From an uncultured Roseburia sp. (GTDB lineage Bacteria > Bacillota > Clostridia > Lachnospirales > Lachnospiraceae), in the NCBI GenBank assembly GCA_947642555.1, contig CANRSX010000008.1, positions 62,001-126,000 of the forward strand: a stretch of DNA of 64,000 nt, written 5' to 3'. Below the pieces are notes generated by a model. The model had not been told where the DNA came from and ran no database searches. It saw only the letters and a list, made by a program, of their open reading frames with translations. A program made the position numbers and the translations under genes. Of the stretch, positions 27,160-34,833 are shown piece after piece. Positions within the stretch are counted from its first letter, which is position 1, and each line of letters opens with the position of its first letter.

Positions 27160-27852
27160 TCAGTCCAGCTCCCGCAGCAGGGTCTCCATCACCGTCGACG
27201 AATGCTGCGCCGCTAAGCGCTTGAACTGCTCATAATCCTCACAGCCGCCGTTTACGCTGTCCGAGATCGAGCGCAGCACCACGCACTCCACCCCGTTCAC
27301 ATAGCATGCCTGGGCGATCCCGCCGCCCTCCATCTCACAGGCGATCGCGGAAAACTGCTCCCCGATGGCATTCTTTCTCTCCCAGGACGCCAGGAAACAG
27401 TCGCCGGTGGCAATCGTACCGGTGACGGCCTTAATCCCGTTTCGTTCCGCCGCCGCACAAAGCTTCTCCCCCAGCGCGGGCGAGCAGGGCAGGTTGATCA
27501 GGTTGATCCCCGAGATCATGCCCACCGGATCCCCCACCGCCGAGGTATCCATATCATACTGTACGACATCTGACGCTACCGCGATATCGCCCACCGACAG
27601 CCGGTCCGTCAGCGATCCGGCCACCCCGATATTGATCACGCGGTCCGGGTGATACGTCAGGATCATCGTCTGCGCACAGAGCGCCGCAAAGCATTTCCCG
27701 ATCCCGCAGACCGCGAGCACCACCTCGCGCCCGAAGAGGGTTCCCCGGTGAAAGGTAATCCCGCTGATCACCCTGGTCTCATCCCCCTCCAGAAGCCCGA
27801 TCAGCTTTTCCATCTCAAGATCCATTGCTCCGATTATTCCGGTTAATGACAT
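27160..27852 (-). CDS. mtnN: 5'-methylthioadenosine/S-adenosylhomocysteine nucleosidase
   Basis: A 230-residue MTAN, which cleaves MTA and SAH to adenine and the thioribose in methionine salvage and the activated methyl cycle. Family motifs: GIIGAMDLEMEKL at the N-terminus with the catalytic-site glutamate, INIGVAGSL, CEMEGGGIAQACY with the ribose-binding glutamates, and RSISDSVNG with the catalytic aspartate. Slightly divergent from the classic enzyme but all key elements are present. Confidence 0.88.
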   Translation of the reverse strand: MSLTGIIGAMDLEMEKLIGLLEGDETRVISGITFHRGTLFGREVVLAVCGIGKCFAALCAQTMILTYHPDRVINIGVAGSLTDRLSVGDIAVASDVVQYDMDTSAVGDPVGMISGINLINLPCSPALGEKLCAAAERNGIKAVTGTIATGDCFLASWERKNAIGEQFSAIACEMEGGGIAQACYVNGVECVVLRSISDSVNGGCEDYEQFKRLAAQHSSTVMETLLRELD

Positions 27853-27890
27853 ATGTAATCTCCATTTCTGCGCTGCTTTTTTTCATGGTC

Positions 27891-27939
27891 CGGGTCTGTG
27901 ACAAACCATATATGGCTTTGCAGCGCGGACACAGACCCG
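27891..27939. promoter_or_regulatory. Inverted repeat in the mtnN / small-ORF divergent region
   Basis: A perfect 10-bp inverted repeat (27891-27900 with 27930-27939) encloses the palindrome CCATATATGG (27906-27915). It lies upstream of mtnN on the minus strand. It could be an operator or a leader hairpin; function unknown. Confidence 0.35.
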
Positions 27940-27990
27940 CATACCATGTTAGCGTATCATCCGGCAGGAAAAATGTCAATAAAGAAAGGC

Positions 27991-28019
27991 TTTACACCCT
28001 TTGAGTGATCCATTATAAT
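27991..28019 (+). promoter_or_regulatory. Promoter of the 46-codon small ORF
   Basis: TTTACA (27991-27996), a 17-base spacer and a perfect TATAAT (28014-28019), 54 bases upstream of the small ORF's ATG. Confidence 0.65.
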
Positions 28020-28073
28020 CAGAAGTAACAACAGACGCTCCATCCTGACAGGCAGCAAAAAGGCGGTGATTCT

Positions 28074-28214
28074 ATGGGCATGACAAACAAACAGTTTCAG
28101 GGATTTTTACGGCTCGCATTAGAGCTTCTCGAGAGGGCGCTGCAGAAATCTCCTGACAATGAGGATCTGAAAAAACTCAGAGATATTTTTCAGTCCATGC
28201 TGGAAGATGATTAA
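28074..28214 (+). CDS. Small acidic helical protein, 46 residues, unknown function
   Basis: ATG at 28074, TAA at 28212-28214, with AAGGCGGTG as a binding site. The peptide starts MGMTNKQFQGFLRLALELLE and ends in the acidic LEDD, and is predicted to be one or two amphipathic helices. A good promoter upstream and a strong hairpin just after the stop argue that it is a real independent gene. I do not recognise the family. Confidence 0.6.
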   Translation: MGMTNKQFQGFLRLALELLERALQKSPDNEDLKKLRDIFQSMLEDD

Positions 28215-28221
28215 AATGACC

Positions 28222-28256
28222 ACGGGCCGGGCACCTGATACAGGTTCCCGGCCCGT
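28222..28256. terminator. Strong GC-rich hairpin after the small ORF
   Basis: A 10-bp stem (28222-28231 with 28247-28256) with an inner ACCTG/CAGGT stem. It lies between the small ORF and the convergent NifX-like gene and could end both transcripts, although T-runs are short. Confidence 0.6.
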
Positions 28257-28262
28257 TGCAGA

Positions 28263-28697
28263 TTATGCGTGACAGCCGCCCCCGCAGTGGTGCTCTCCGC
28301 CTCCGCAGTGATGACCTTCCTCTCCGTCATGGCCGCCGCAGCCGCCCTCGTGATCGCCTTCCCCGTGATGGCTGCACTGCACATCCGGGTTGTACAAAAG
28401 GTCTCCGGACAGAAGCGCATTCACCGCCGCGTCCGCGCTCCCGGTCACGCCGCCGTAAAGACGGATCCCCGCCTCCGCCAGGGCCATCTGTGCGCCTCCG
28501 CCGATGCCGCCGCAGATTAAGGCATCCACCTTTTGTCCGCCCAGAAGGCCCGCCAGGGCGCCGTGCCCGCTTCCGCTGGTATCCAGAACCTCGGAGGACA
28601 CGACTGTCCCATCCTCCACGTCGTAGATCTTAAACTGCTGCGTATGGCCGAAATGCTGGAAAATATCACCGTTATCGTATGTCACTGCTATTCTCAT
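28263..28697 (-). CDS. NifX/NifB-type iron-molybdenum cluster-binding domain protein
   Basis: A 144-residue protein. The first 105 residues are the dinitrogenase FeMo-cofactor biosynthesis domain (MRIAVTYDNGDIFQHFGHTQ, ALICGGIGGGAQMALAEAGI), which in non-nitrogen-fixing anaerobes occurs in small metal-cluster carriers. The last 35 residues are an unusual tail of alternating His, Gly, Cys and acidic residues ending HHCGGGCHA, a likely metal-binding arm. No nif genes are in the window, so a role in nitrogen fixation is not implied. Confidence 0.82.
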   Translation of the reverse strand: MRIAVTYDNGDIFQHFGHTQQFKIYDVEDGTVVSSEVLDTSGSGHGALAGLLGGQKVDALICGGIGGGAQMALAEAGIRLYGGVTGSADAAVNALLSGDLLYNPDVQCSHHGEGDHEGGCGGHDGEEGHHCGGGEHHCGGGCHA

Positions 28698-28762
28698 CGT
28701 CAGTTCCCCCTTTCGAATCTATAGTATACCCCGCTGCGGGCGAAAGGTCAAATGTTTTCCTG

Positions 28763-30121
28763 TCACTGCAGCACGCTTAAATCGATGCGGTACAGCAGTT
28801 CCTCCTCCTGCCGCTTCTGAAACAGCCCCGTCAGATATATGGGGCAGTAAAATACATTGTCCTTCACCCGGATATTTTCATTGCTAAGCACCACCGCTTC
28901 CCCGATCCCATAAGATTCCGTCCGAAGCACCTGATCCAAAGCCCGGTGCCTGGCATAGGCCTTGCCGGATTTCACTTCGATCGGCAGGATACGTCCCTGA
29001 TATTCGATGAGGAAATCCAGCTCCCCCTGCTTTTTGCTCTGAAAATAATACAGGTCAAAGCCCTGGCACTTTAACTCCTGGGCCACTGCATTCTCATAGA
29101 CTGCCCCGAAATTGATGTCCAGCTCCCGCTTTAAAATCCGAAGCTGCAGGCCGTCTGCGTACATCGAAGCAAGCAGGCCGACGTCCGACAAAAATAGTTT
29201 GAACAAATTCGTCGACTTTGAGAGAAGCAGCGGCGCCACCGGCTCCTGCGCACAATATGCCGGCAGGGCCACCCCCGCTTCCTTCAGCCAGATAAAACTG
29301 TGCCCATACCTGGAAAATTTAAAATTCTCGTTTAGACTTTTCAGCACAAAGCGCTTATTCTTACCGTTCAGCTCACCGGGAATCAGCTCAAAAATATCCT
29401 TCAGATAAAGCTTTTCCTCCGGATCATACTTCGCGATATCCCTGATGTAGGCGTTTGTAATTCCATTCTGAATCTTTGCCACCTGATTCAGATTGCTGGT
29501 CTTCAGATAAGTATCCACCGCCGCCGGCATACCGCCGATAATCAGATACAGGCGGAAGAGCTCCGTCAGCTTTTCATGGATCACCGGATCCACCGGCGTC
29601 CGCTGTGCAAAGCATGCGTTCAGGTGCTCTGTCACCCGGTCGGAGACGCGGTTCGCCCGGCAGAACTCGAAAAAATTCATCGGGTACATTTCCAGGATCG
29701 TCAGAAATCCCACCGGGACGGAACGGATATCCTTAAGCTCCACCCCCAGCAGCGACCCGCTTAAGATATAGCGGTAGCTCCCTTCCTCCACTAGAAATTT
29801 GATCGCCGTGACCAGCTCTTTGCATTCCTGCACCTCGTCCAAAAAGATCAGCGTCTTTCCCGGTTCCATCGGTACATCCGTCAGGGCAGACAGCCGCAGC
29901 AGGATATCCGCGGCTGTCGTCACTCCCTCAAAGATACCGGATGCCGCTTCGTTTTCGATAAAATTAATCTCCACGACGTGCGCGAACAGATCTTTTGTGG
30001 TCTTGCGGATCGTATAGGTCTTCCCGACCTGACGCGCCCCGGTGATCATCAGCGCCTGGCGCGGCACCGTCTCAAAAAACTGACGGATCTGCTGTTCCAT
30101 GGTCCGATACATGACATACAC
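28763..30121 (-). CDS. DUF4143-type AAA ATPase
   Basis: A 452-residue ATPase of the large clostridial and archaeal AAA_14/DUF4143 family. Walker A is GARQVGKTYT, Walker B TLIFLDEVQ; the C-terminal nuclease-like DUF4143 domain contains GELDFLIEYQGRILPIEVKSGK (the E..D..ExK-like pattern). Cellular role unknown; such genes are often mobile or lineage-specific. The 159-bp region upstream carries a 33-bp periodic repeat. Confidence 0.85.
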   Translation of the reverse strand: MYVMYRTMEQQIRQFFETVPRQALMITGARQVGKTYTIRKTTKDLFAHVVEINFIENEAASGIFEGVTTAADILLRLSALTDVPMEPGKTLIFLDEVQECKELVTAIKFLVEEGSYRYILSGSLLGVELKDIRSVPVGFLTILEMYPMNFFEFCRANRVSDRVTEHLNACFAQRTPVDPVIHEKLTELFRLYLIIGGMPAAVDTYLKTSNLNQVAKIQNGITNAYIRDIAKYDPEEKLYLKDIFELIPGELNGKNKRFVLKSLNENFKFSRYGHSFIWLKEAGVALPAYCAQEPVAPLLLSKSTNLFKLFLSDVGLLASMYADGLQLRILKRELDINFGAVYENAVAQELKCQGFDLYYFQSKKQGELDFLIEYQGRILPIEVKSGKAYARHRALDQVLRTESYGIGEAVVLSNENIRVKDNVFYCPIYLTGLFQKRQEEELLYRIDLSVLQ

Positions 30122-30168
30122 CTCTTTTCCTCACAAAATCCCTTCTTACCATATAGTATGCCACGTTC

Positions 30169-30267
30169 TGTCCGTTTTTACAACTCCTTTCCGCCTGTTT
30201 TTGTCCGCTTTTCCAATGAAAAATCAGCTATTTCTGTCCGCTTTTCCAATCGCAGGACAGCCACTCC
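30169..30267. repeat. Three imperfect 33-bp tandem repeats upstream of the ATPase gene
   Basis: TGTCCG(C/T)TTTT(C/A)CAA recurs at 30169, 30202 and 30235 with an exact period of 33 bases; the second and third copies share 16 identical leading bases. They lie in the divergent region between the ATPase gene and the MATE gene. They may bind a regulator, or be leftovers of a coding repeat (11 codons). Confidence 0.5.
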
Positions 30268-30280
30268 ACAAAACAGCTCG

Positions 30281-31603
30281 TCATTTATCCCTCACATACA
30301 TCACGATGCACACGACCGTCAGAACCGCCTCGACCGCAGGCTGTGCCGCAATCACGCCATTCAGCTTCCAGAAATGATTGAGGAGGATGACGCCCGGAAT
30401 AAACAGCGCCGCATTTCTTAACACGGTAATGGTCAGGGATTTTACCGCTTTTCCCAGCGCCTGGAAATAGCTCGTCGTCATATTGATCACGCCGAGCATG
30501 GGGGCCGACAGGCCAAGGATTTTCAAAAAGTATCCCGTCTGATCGATCAGGGCGGCATCCTGCAGGAAGATCCCGGCAAGCAGCTTTCCGGACAGCACAA
30601 AGGCCGCGGTAAAGACAGCTCCCATCGCAACACCGTAGAACACCGTGTATTTCACGATATCCGCCATCCGCTTCTTCTCATTTCTGCCATAACAATACCC
30701 CACCAGCGGCGCAACGCCCTGCGCTAACCCCACGGACAGCAGGATCGGAATCATATCGAGCTTGTATGCAATTCCATAGGAAGCCACCGCATCCGATCCG
30801 TAAATACCGATGTAGTTATTCAATACAATGTTGGAAACACTCATCAGCACTGTGATCAGCGCTCCCGGAATTCCGATACTCACGACACTGCGGACCATCG
30901 GCGCATTCGGTGAAAAACGCTTCGGGTTCAGCGGTACCAGCTGGTTTCCTCTGCGCTCTTCCCGGATCATGCAGGCGAGATAATAGACCGTCGCGCATAC
31001 AAAACCCAGGGAAGTTGCGAGCGCGGCTCCTGCCGTCCCCCATTTAAAAACAGCGATGAAAATATAGTCCAGCGCCATATTGATGACGTTTCCAAGGATC
31101 AGCCCGATGGTGCCCTCCCGGATCAGCCCTGCCGAGCGGAACAGGTGGACAAACCCGTTTGAGAGCATGATAAAGGGCGCTCCCGCAAAAATCCATTTCA
31201 GATAATCACAGGTGTAGGTCATATTATCTGCATCTGCACCGGAGAGCTTCGCCAGCGGCTGTAAAAAGATCAGCCCCAGTACCAGCGTGACCGCGCCGGA
31301 AAGCGCCATCGCATACACACAGAAATTCATCGTGTTCCCCGCTTTCTTTTTCTTTTCCTCGCCCAGCAGCCTGGCAATCACGCTGCTGCCTCCCATTCCG
31401 AAAATGCACGCGATGGACATAATGATCAGCAGGATCGGCGCACACAGCGTCACGGCGGCGATCGTCGCGGGCTCTTTTGTCAGTGAGACAAAAAAGGTGT
31501 CGGCAATATTGTAAATCAGTGTGGTGAGCTGCCCCAGCATCGCGGGCAGGCCGACTCTCATAATTGCTTTGGAAATACGTTTCTCTTCATAAACCGATGC
31601 CAT
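30281..31603 (-). CDS. MATE-family multidrug/cation antiporter
   Basis: A 440-residue MATE protein with about twelve hydrophobic segments in two homologous halves. The first half contains LPAMLGQLTTLIYNIADTFFV, the second VSIGIPGALITVLMSVSNIVLNNYIG. It lies divergent from a Crp/Fnr-type regulator, which is a common arrangement for inducible pumps. Confidence 0.9.
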   Translation of the reverse strand: MASVYEEKRISKAIMRVGLPAMLGQLTTLIYNIADTFFVSLTKEPATIAAVTLCAPILLIIMSIACIFGMGGSSVIARLLGEEKKKKAGNTMNFCVYAMALSGAVTLVLGLIFLQPLAKLSGADADNMTYTCDYLKWIFAGAPFIMLSNGFVHLFRSAGLIREGTIGLILGNVINMALDYIFIAVFKWGTAGAALATSLGFVCATVYYLACMIREERRGNQLVPLNPKRFSPNAPMVRSVVSIGIPGALITVLMSVSNIVLNNYIGIYGSDAVASYGIAYKLDMIPILLSVGLAQGVAPLVGYCYGRNEKKRMADIVKYTVFYGVAMGAVFTAAFVLSGKLLAGIFLQDAALIDQTGYFLKILGLSAPMLGVINMTTSYFQALGKAVKSLTITVLRNAALFIPGVILLNHFWKLNGVIAAQPAVEAVLTVVCIVMYVRDK

Positions 31604-31661
31604 TTGTTCCTTTCCTCCCTTGATTTTTTACCCATTATACGGTAACATGGATGCAAAAAAC

Positions 31662-31673
31662 CGGACATATGTC
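31662..31673. promoter_or_regulatory. Palindrome between MATE and Crp/Fnr genes
   Basis: GGACATATGTCC, a perfect 12-base palindrome 19 bases upstream of the Crp/Fnr-like gene's ATG and inside the divergent promoter region. A candidate binding site for that regulator. Confidence 0.4.
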
Positions 31674-31691
31674 CTGTTTGGAGGAAACACC

Positions 31692-32312
31692 ATGAAAAAA
31701 ATTTATGAGAAAAAGAAGGTTGCGGCCTGTATTGCAGACAGTATCCGCCGTGATGTGCTCGACTCGTTAAACGTCGATTTTTATCTGATCACATACGAAA
31801 AAGGCGAACTGGTGAGCTCGCCTCTTCAGGATGAAAGTTTATTTCAGATCGTGGCGGAAGGTTCGGTAAACATCTATTTCATACGCGATGACGGCACGCG
31901 GTATTCCCTGTCAAACGGAACCACCGGCTACCTGCTCGGCGACATGGATCTCTTTTATGAAACAAGCAGCAATATCTATGCCGAGGCCGCTGAACGTCTG
32001 ACCTGTATCTCCTGTCCGGTTGAACAGAACCGGGAGACGCTGCTCTCCAGCAATCCCTTTCTGATGCTGATCTGCAGGAGCCTTTCCGCCAAAATCGGAG
32101 CGATGACTACAATCGACGCCGCCCCTGCTTCCCTTACGGAGCGCGTCATGTCCTATATGAAATATAAATGTGACGATGAGACCTTAAAGGGAATCGAGCA
32201 GGCTGCCTTCCGCCTCCACTGCAGCGCAAGGCAGCTTCAGAGAATTCTCAATCAGAGCGAAGCCGCCGGACTCGTGGAGAAGCTTGGGAAGGGGACCTAC
32301 CGGCTGGTGTGA
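31692..32312 (+). CDS. Crp/Fnr-family transcriptional regulator
   Basis: A 206-residue regulator: a cyclic-nucleotide-binding-like barrel (residues 20-125, with LFQIVAEGSVNIYFI and GTTGYLLGDMDLFYE) followed by a C-terminal HTH (RLHCSARQLQRILNQSEAAGLV). The ATG at 31692 is preceded by GGAGG; the frame open from 31620 runs through the promoter palindrome and is rejected. It probably controls the divergent MATE gene. The last 16 bp overlap the end of the convergent GNAT gene. Confidence 0.8.
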   Translation: MKKIYEKKKVAACIADSIRRDVLDSLNVDFYLITYEKGELVSSPLQDESLFQIVAEGSVNIYFIRDDGTRYSLSNGTTGYLLGDMDLFYETSSNIYAEAAERLTCISCPVEQNRETLLSSNPFLMLICRSLSAKIGAMTTIDAAPASLTERVMSYMKYKCDDETLKGIEQAAFRLHCSARQLQRILNQSEAAGLVEKLGKGTYRLV

Positions 32313-33085
32313 CAGGTCTCCCCATTCATCTCATTCACAAAGTCGCCGGGCTTTACCGTCATCTCCACCCAGGCGGGAATCAAACCGCTTCTGATGGCAT
32401 TTCCGACAGAACGGAGATTGGACCATGCGGAGCAGTAGAAAGGAACTTTCCCTCTTTTTTGTATTTCCTGCGCCAGTCTGTATGTGAGTGCGGATGCAGT
32501 TCCTCTCCTTCTGTACTCCGGCAGTACATCCACCCCGATCTGCCACATCCTCTCACAGTCCGCGGAACAGCCTGCAAGCCCCACTAATTTTTCTCCTTCA
32601 TAGGCCCCGACCCCCAGCACATCCAGGTGTTTCCTGTCTTCGCACAGGGCATTGCCCCATTCCGGCAGATACAGCGGTTTCAAATCCTGCTGCTTCAGCA
32701 TCCGCAGCTCATATTCGCAGGTAACAGGACACCCCCTACCGGCAGCGGGGAGATAATATTCCGCCATAAAGCATATTTTATATCCCATCCCCGCAATCCG
32801 GTCGCTCAGCCAGTACAGATTCGGCGTCTCAAAAAGGTGATAGAATTCAAATCTGCCGACATATTCCGTCACCACCTCCCTGACGTCCTCCGTCACCGCT
32901 GCAACCACATTGTTTCCATAGGAAACAAAATTCGCGATAATCGGTTCTTTCAGATATTTCCTCGCCTTTTCCCCCAGGCGGAACGGAACGATGACATTCT
33001 GGCTTTTCAAAAAGTCCTCCGGGCTGCAGCCCATATCCTCCGCCGACTGCTCCATCGCAATCTGTAAGATCTCTTTCGCTATCAT
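32297..33085 (-). CDS. GNAT-family N-acetyltransferase, last gene of the STM4011-4015-like operon
   Basis: A 262-residue protein. The C-terminal half is a GNAT domain, with the acetyl-CoA-binding motif VDVLPEYRRRGTASALTYRLAQE preceded by KLVGLAGCSAD and followed by CSAWSNLRSVGNAIRSG. The N-terminal half (about 120 residues) resembles the extra domain of other two-part acetyltransferases. It overlaps the radical SAM gene's stop by ATGA, so it is translated as part of that operon and may acetylate the operon's product. The gene is not part of the Salmonella set as I know it. Confidence 0.78.
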   Translation of the reverse strand: MIAKEILQIAMEQSAEDMGCSPEDFLKSQNVIVPFRLGEKARKYLKEPIIANFVSYGNNVVAAVTEDVREVVTEYVGRFEFYHLFETPNLYWLSDRIAGMGYKICFMAEYYLPAAGRGCPVTCEYELRMLKQQDLKPLYLPEWGNALCEDRKHLDVLGVGAYEGEKLVGLAGCSADCERMWQIGVDVLPEYRRRGTASALTYRLAQEIQKRGKVPFYCSAWSNLRSVGNAIRSGLIPAWVEMTVKPGDFVNEMNGETCHTSR

Positions 33086-34833
33086 AACTCAGGTCCTCCT
33101 GTTCCTTCCGCCGCACAAAGACCGCACATCCCCCGATCCTCCGCAGAATCCCCGGCCGCGAAGGCCTCCTTTGGCGAAATCCCCAGCCAGCCGCAGATCA
33201 TCCGCACCCCGGACTCCTTATCTGCCTGATCCGAAATGATCTGCAGGCAGTGATCCTCGATCACATATCGGATCGGAAAAGAGCCGGTCAGCCCGCCGAG
33301 GAGCGCCTCTGCCTCCCCATCGCTCCAGGACCGGTGTGCTGCCCGGCAGAGTGTGATCTTATACAGTCTTCCATCCTCCCGGTATGCCAGGATCCGGTAT
33401 CCGGCCTTTTTCTGCCCAGCGTGCTTCTCTTCCGGCTCTTCCGGCTTCCGCCTGTTCAAATTCTGCTTCTGCTCTTTTAAATTCTGCTTCTGCTCTTTTA
33501 ATATAGAAAGCAGGCCTTCCTCCAAAGCATAAACACAGCTCCGCTTTTCTGCACTGCATTGCCCGTTATCTATATCTGTAGTCATACATATCTGCGCCCC
33601 GCCGGAAAATACCCCGCCGGAAAACAGATGCCAGATACTTTTGCAGCGCCTGGCCGCCTCCCGGTAAGGCAGCGTTGTCGCAAAGAACAGCGGCACGCCC
33701 TGCCCATGGAGGACGCGAAGGCCCGCCACAAGCTCCTCGTCCGGCTCTTTGTACCGGCTGTACTGTCCCGATGCGCCACAGTTTCCCTCATGATCAGACA
33801 CTCCGATCCCCTCAGACTCTCCCGCATATCCCGGCAGAATCGTCCCCACAATATCCAAAAACACCGCCTTCGGACGGCGCGGGATCCGAAACACCGGATA
33901 CGGACCGAAGAGCAGCTGATTGACGAGGTTTTCCCGTCCGCCATAGGCGAGATAGCAGCTGCAGCGCTTCCTGGTACACAGGGGCGGCGGAAATCGCAGA
34001 TCCGATCCCGTCGGGTCTTTCATTGAATCCGGCCCGCCTGTGGAAGCCCGCTCCCCTCCTGCCGGGATCAAATGATTCCACCGCGCCTTCTGCACCGGGC
34101 TGATATTGCAGGTGCGAAGCCTCCCGTCCCCCTCCGTCATCAGACGCTGCGCACACTGGGAGGGATCCGCCGGATGAGGCAGCAGCTCCCGGTAAAACCA
34201 GGGATCCAGCTTTAAAAACTCCTGTACTTCCTCTTCTGTATAAGCCCGTTTCATCCCATCCATCCGGTTGATCCAGAGATAGCACTCCTTTGGCAGCAGG
34301 CGGCGCAGCTCCCGCAAAACGCCTGCCGTGTCTGCACTGCCCGGTCCTTCCTCCGCGCGCGCTTTGCCCGGCACGCCGACCGCCCCGGCGCAGACCGTAA
34401 CCCCGCGCCAGATCAGCGCCCTACACCGGTCCGCAAAAGCCTCCGCCTTTGTCATTTCCGGGTGAAAGGTCGCCCACAGCCGCAGCTTTTCCTTCACGCC
34501 GCCTGCCGCCGCAAACCGGTTCAGCGCTTCCTCCGCCGCAAAGCTCAGATTCGTCTGCGCGCCCACGGCGTCCATCCAGGGCAGCGCCGTAAGAGCCGCC
34601 AGCCCCTCCCAGTACCACGGGTGGATCAGCGCCTCCCCGTAGGGCGCCACCAAAAGAGCGCCGATATCCGCCCGCTCCCCTTCCTCCGAAAGCCTGTGGA
34701 CAAAGGAACGCCACTGCTCCCTGTCGCGCTCCATCTCCCGCGCGGAGGACGGATGTTTCGAAAACGGGCAGTAGGTGCAGCGATAATTGCAGCTTTTGAT
34801 ACTACCTCTGTAGATGATTGTTCGGCGGTTCAC
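33082..34833 (-). CDS. STM4011-type radical SAM protein fused to a HAD-like domain
   Basis: A 583-residue protein. Residues 1-300 are a radical SAM domain, with the cluster cysteines C15, C19 and C22 in CNYRCTYC and a cysteine-rich end (CTRKRCSCY). From about residue 320 a HAD-type domain begins: FLDIVGT (D327), ATTLPYREAA, and late AAGDSAEDRGM. The second aspartate of the usual DxDGT is valine (V329), so ordinary phosphatase chemistry is doubtful. Between them is a Lys/Gln/Glu linker with a repeated KEQKQNL. Start: GTG at 34833, with AAGGAG before it; an ATG at 34866 is possible but has no site. It overlaps the upstream gene by 32 bp. Salmonella-type relatives, as I recall, lack the HAD part. 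Confidence 0.8.
   Translation of the reverse strand: MNRRTIIYRGSIKSCNYRCTYCPFSKHPSSAREMERDREQWRSFVHRLSEEGERADIGALLVAPYGEALIHPWYWEGLAALTALPWMDAVGAQTNLSFAAEEALNRFAAAGGVKEKLRLWATFHPEMTKAEAFADRCRALIWRGVTVCAGAVGVPGKARAEEGPGSADTAGVLRELRRLLPKECYLWINRMDGMKRAYTEEEVQEFLKLDPWFYRELLPHPADPSQCAQRLMTEGDGRLRTCNISPVQKARWNHLIPAGGERASTGGPDSMKDPTGSDLRFPPPLCTRKRCSCYLAYGGRENLVNQLLFGPYPVFRIPRRPKAVFLDIVGTILPGYAGESEGIGVSDHEGNCGASGQYSRYKEPDEELVAGLRVLHGQGVPLFFATTLPYREAARRCKSIWHLFSGGVFSGGAQICMTTDIDNGQCSAEKRSCVYALEEGLLSILKEQKQNLKEQKQNLNRRKPEEPEEKHAGQKKAGYRILAYREDGRLYKITLCRAAHRSWSDGEAEALLGGLTGSFPIRYVIEDHCLQIISDQADKESGVRMICGWLGISPKEAFAAGDSAEDRGMCGLCAAEGTGGPEL

Noticed and set aside
28263-28697. Evidence for nitrogen fixation
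   Set aside because: The NifX-like domain alone is common in non-fixing anaerobes; no nitrogenase genes are visible.
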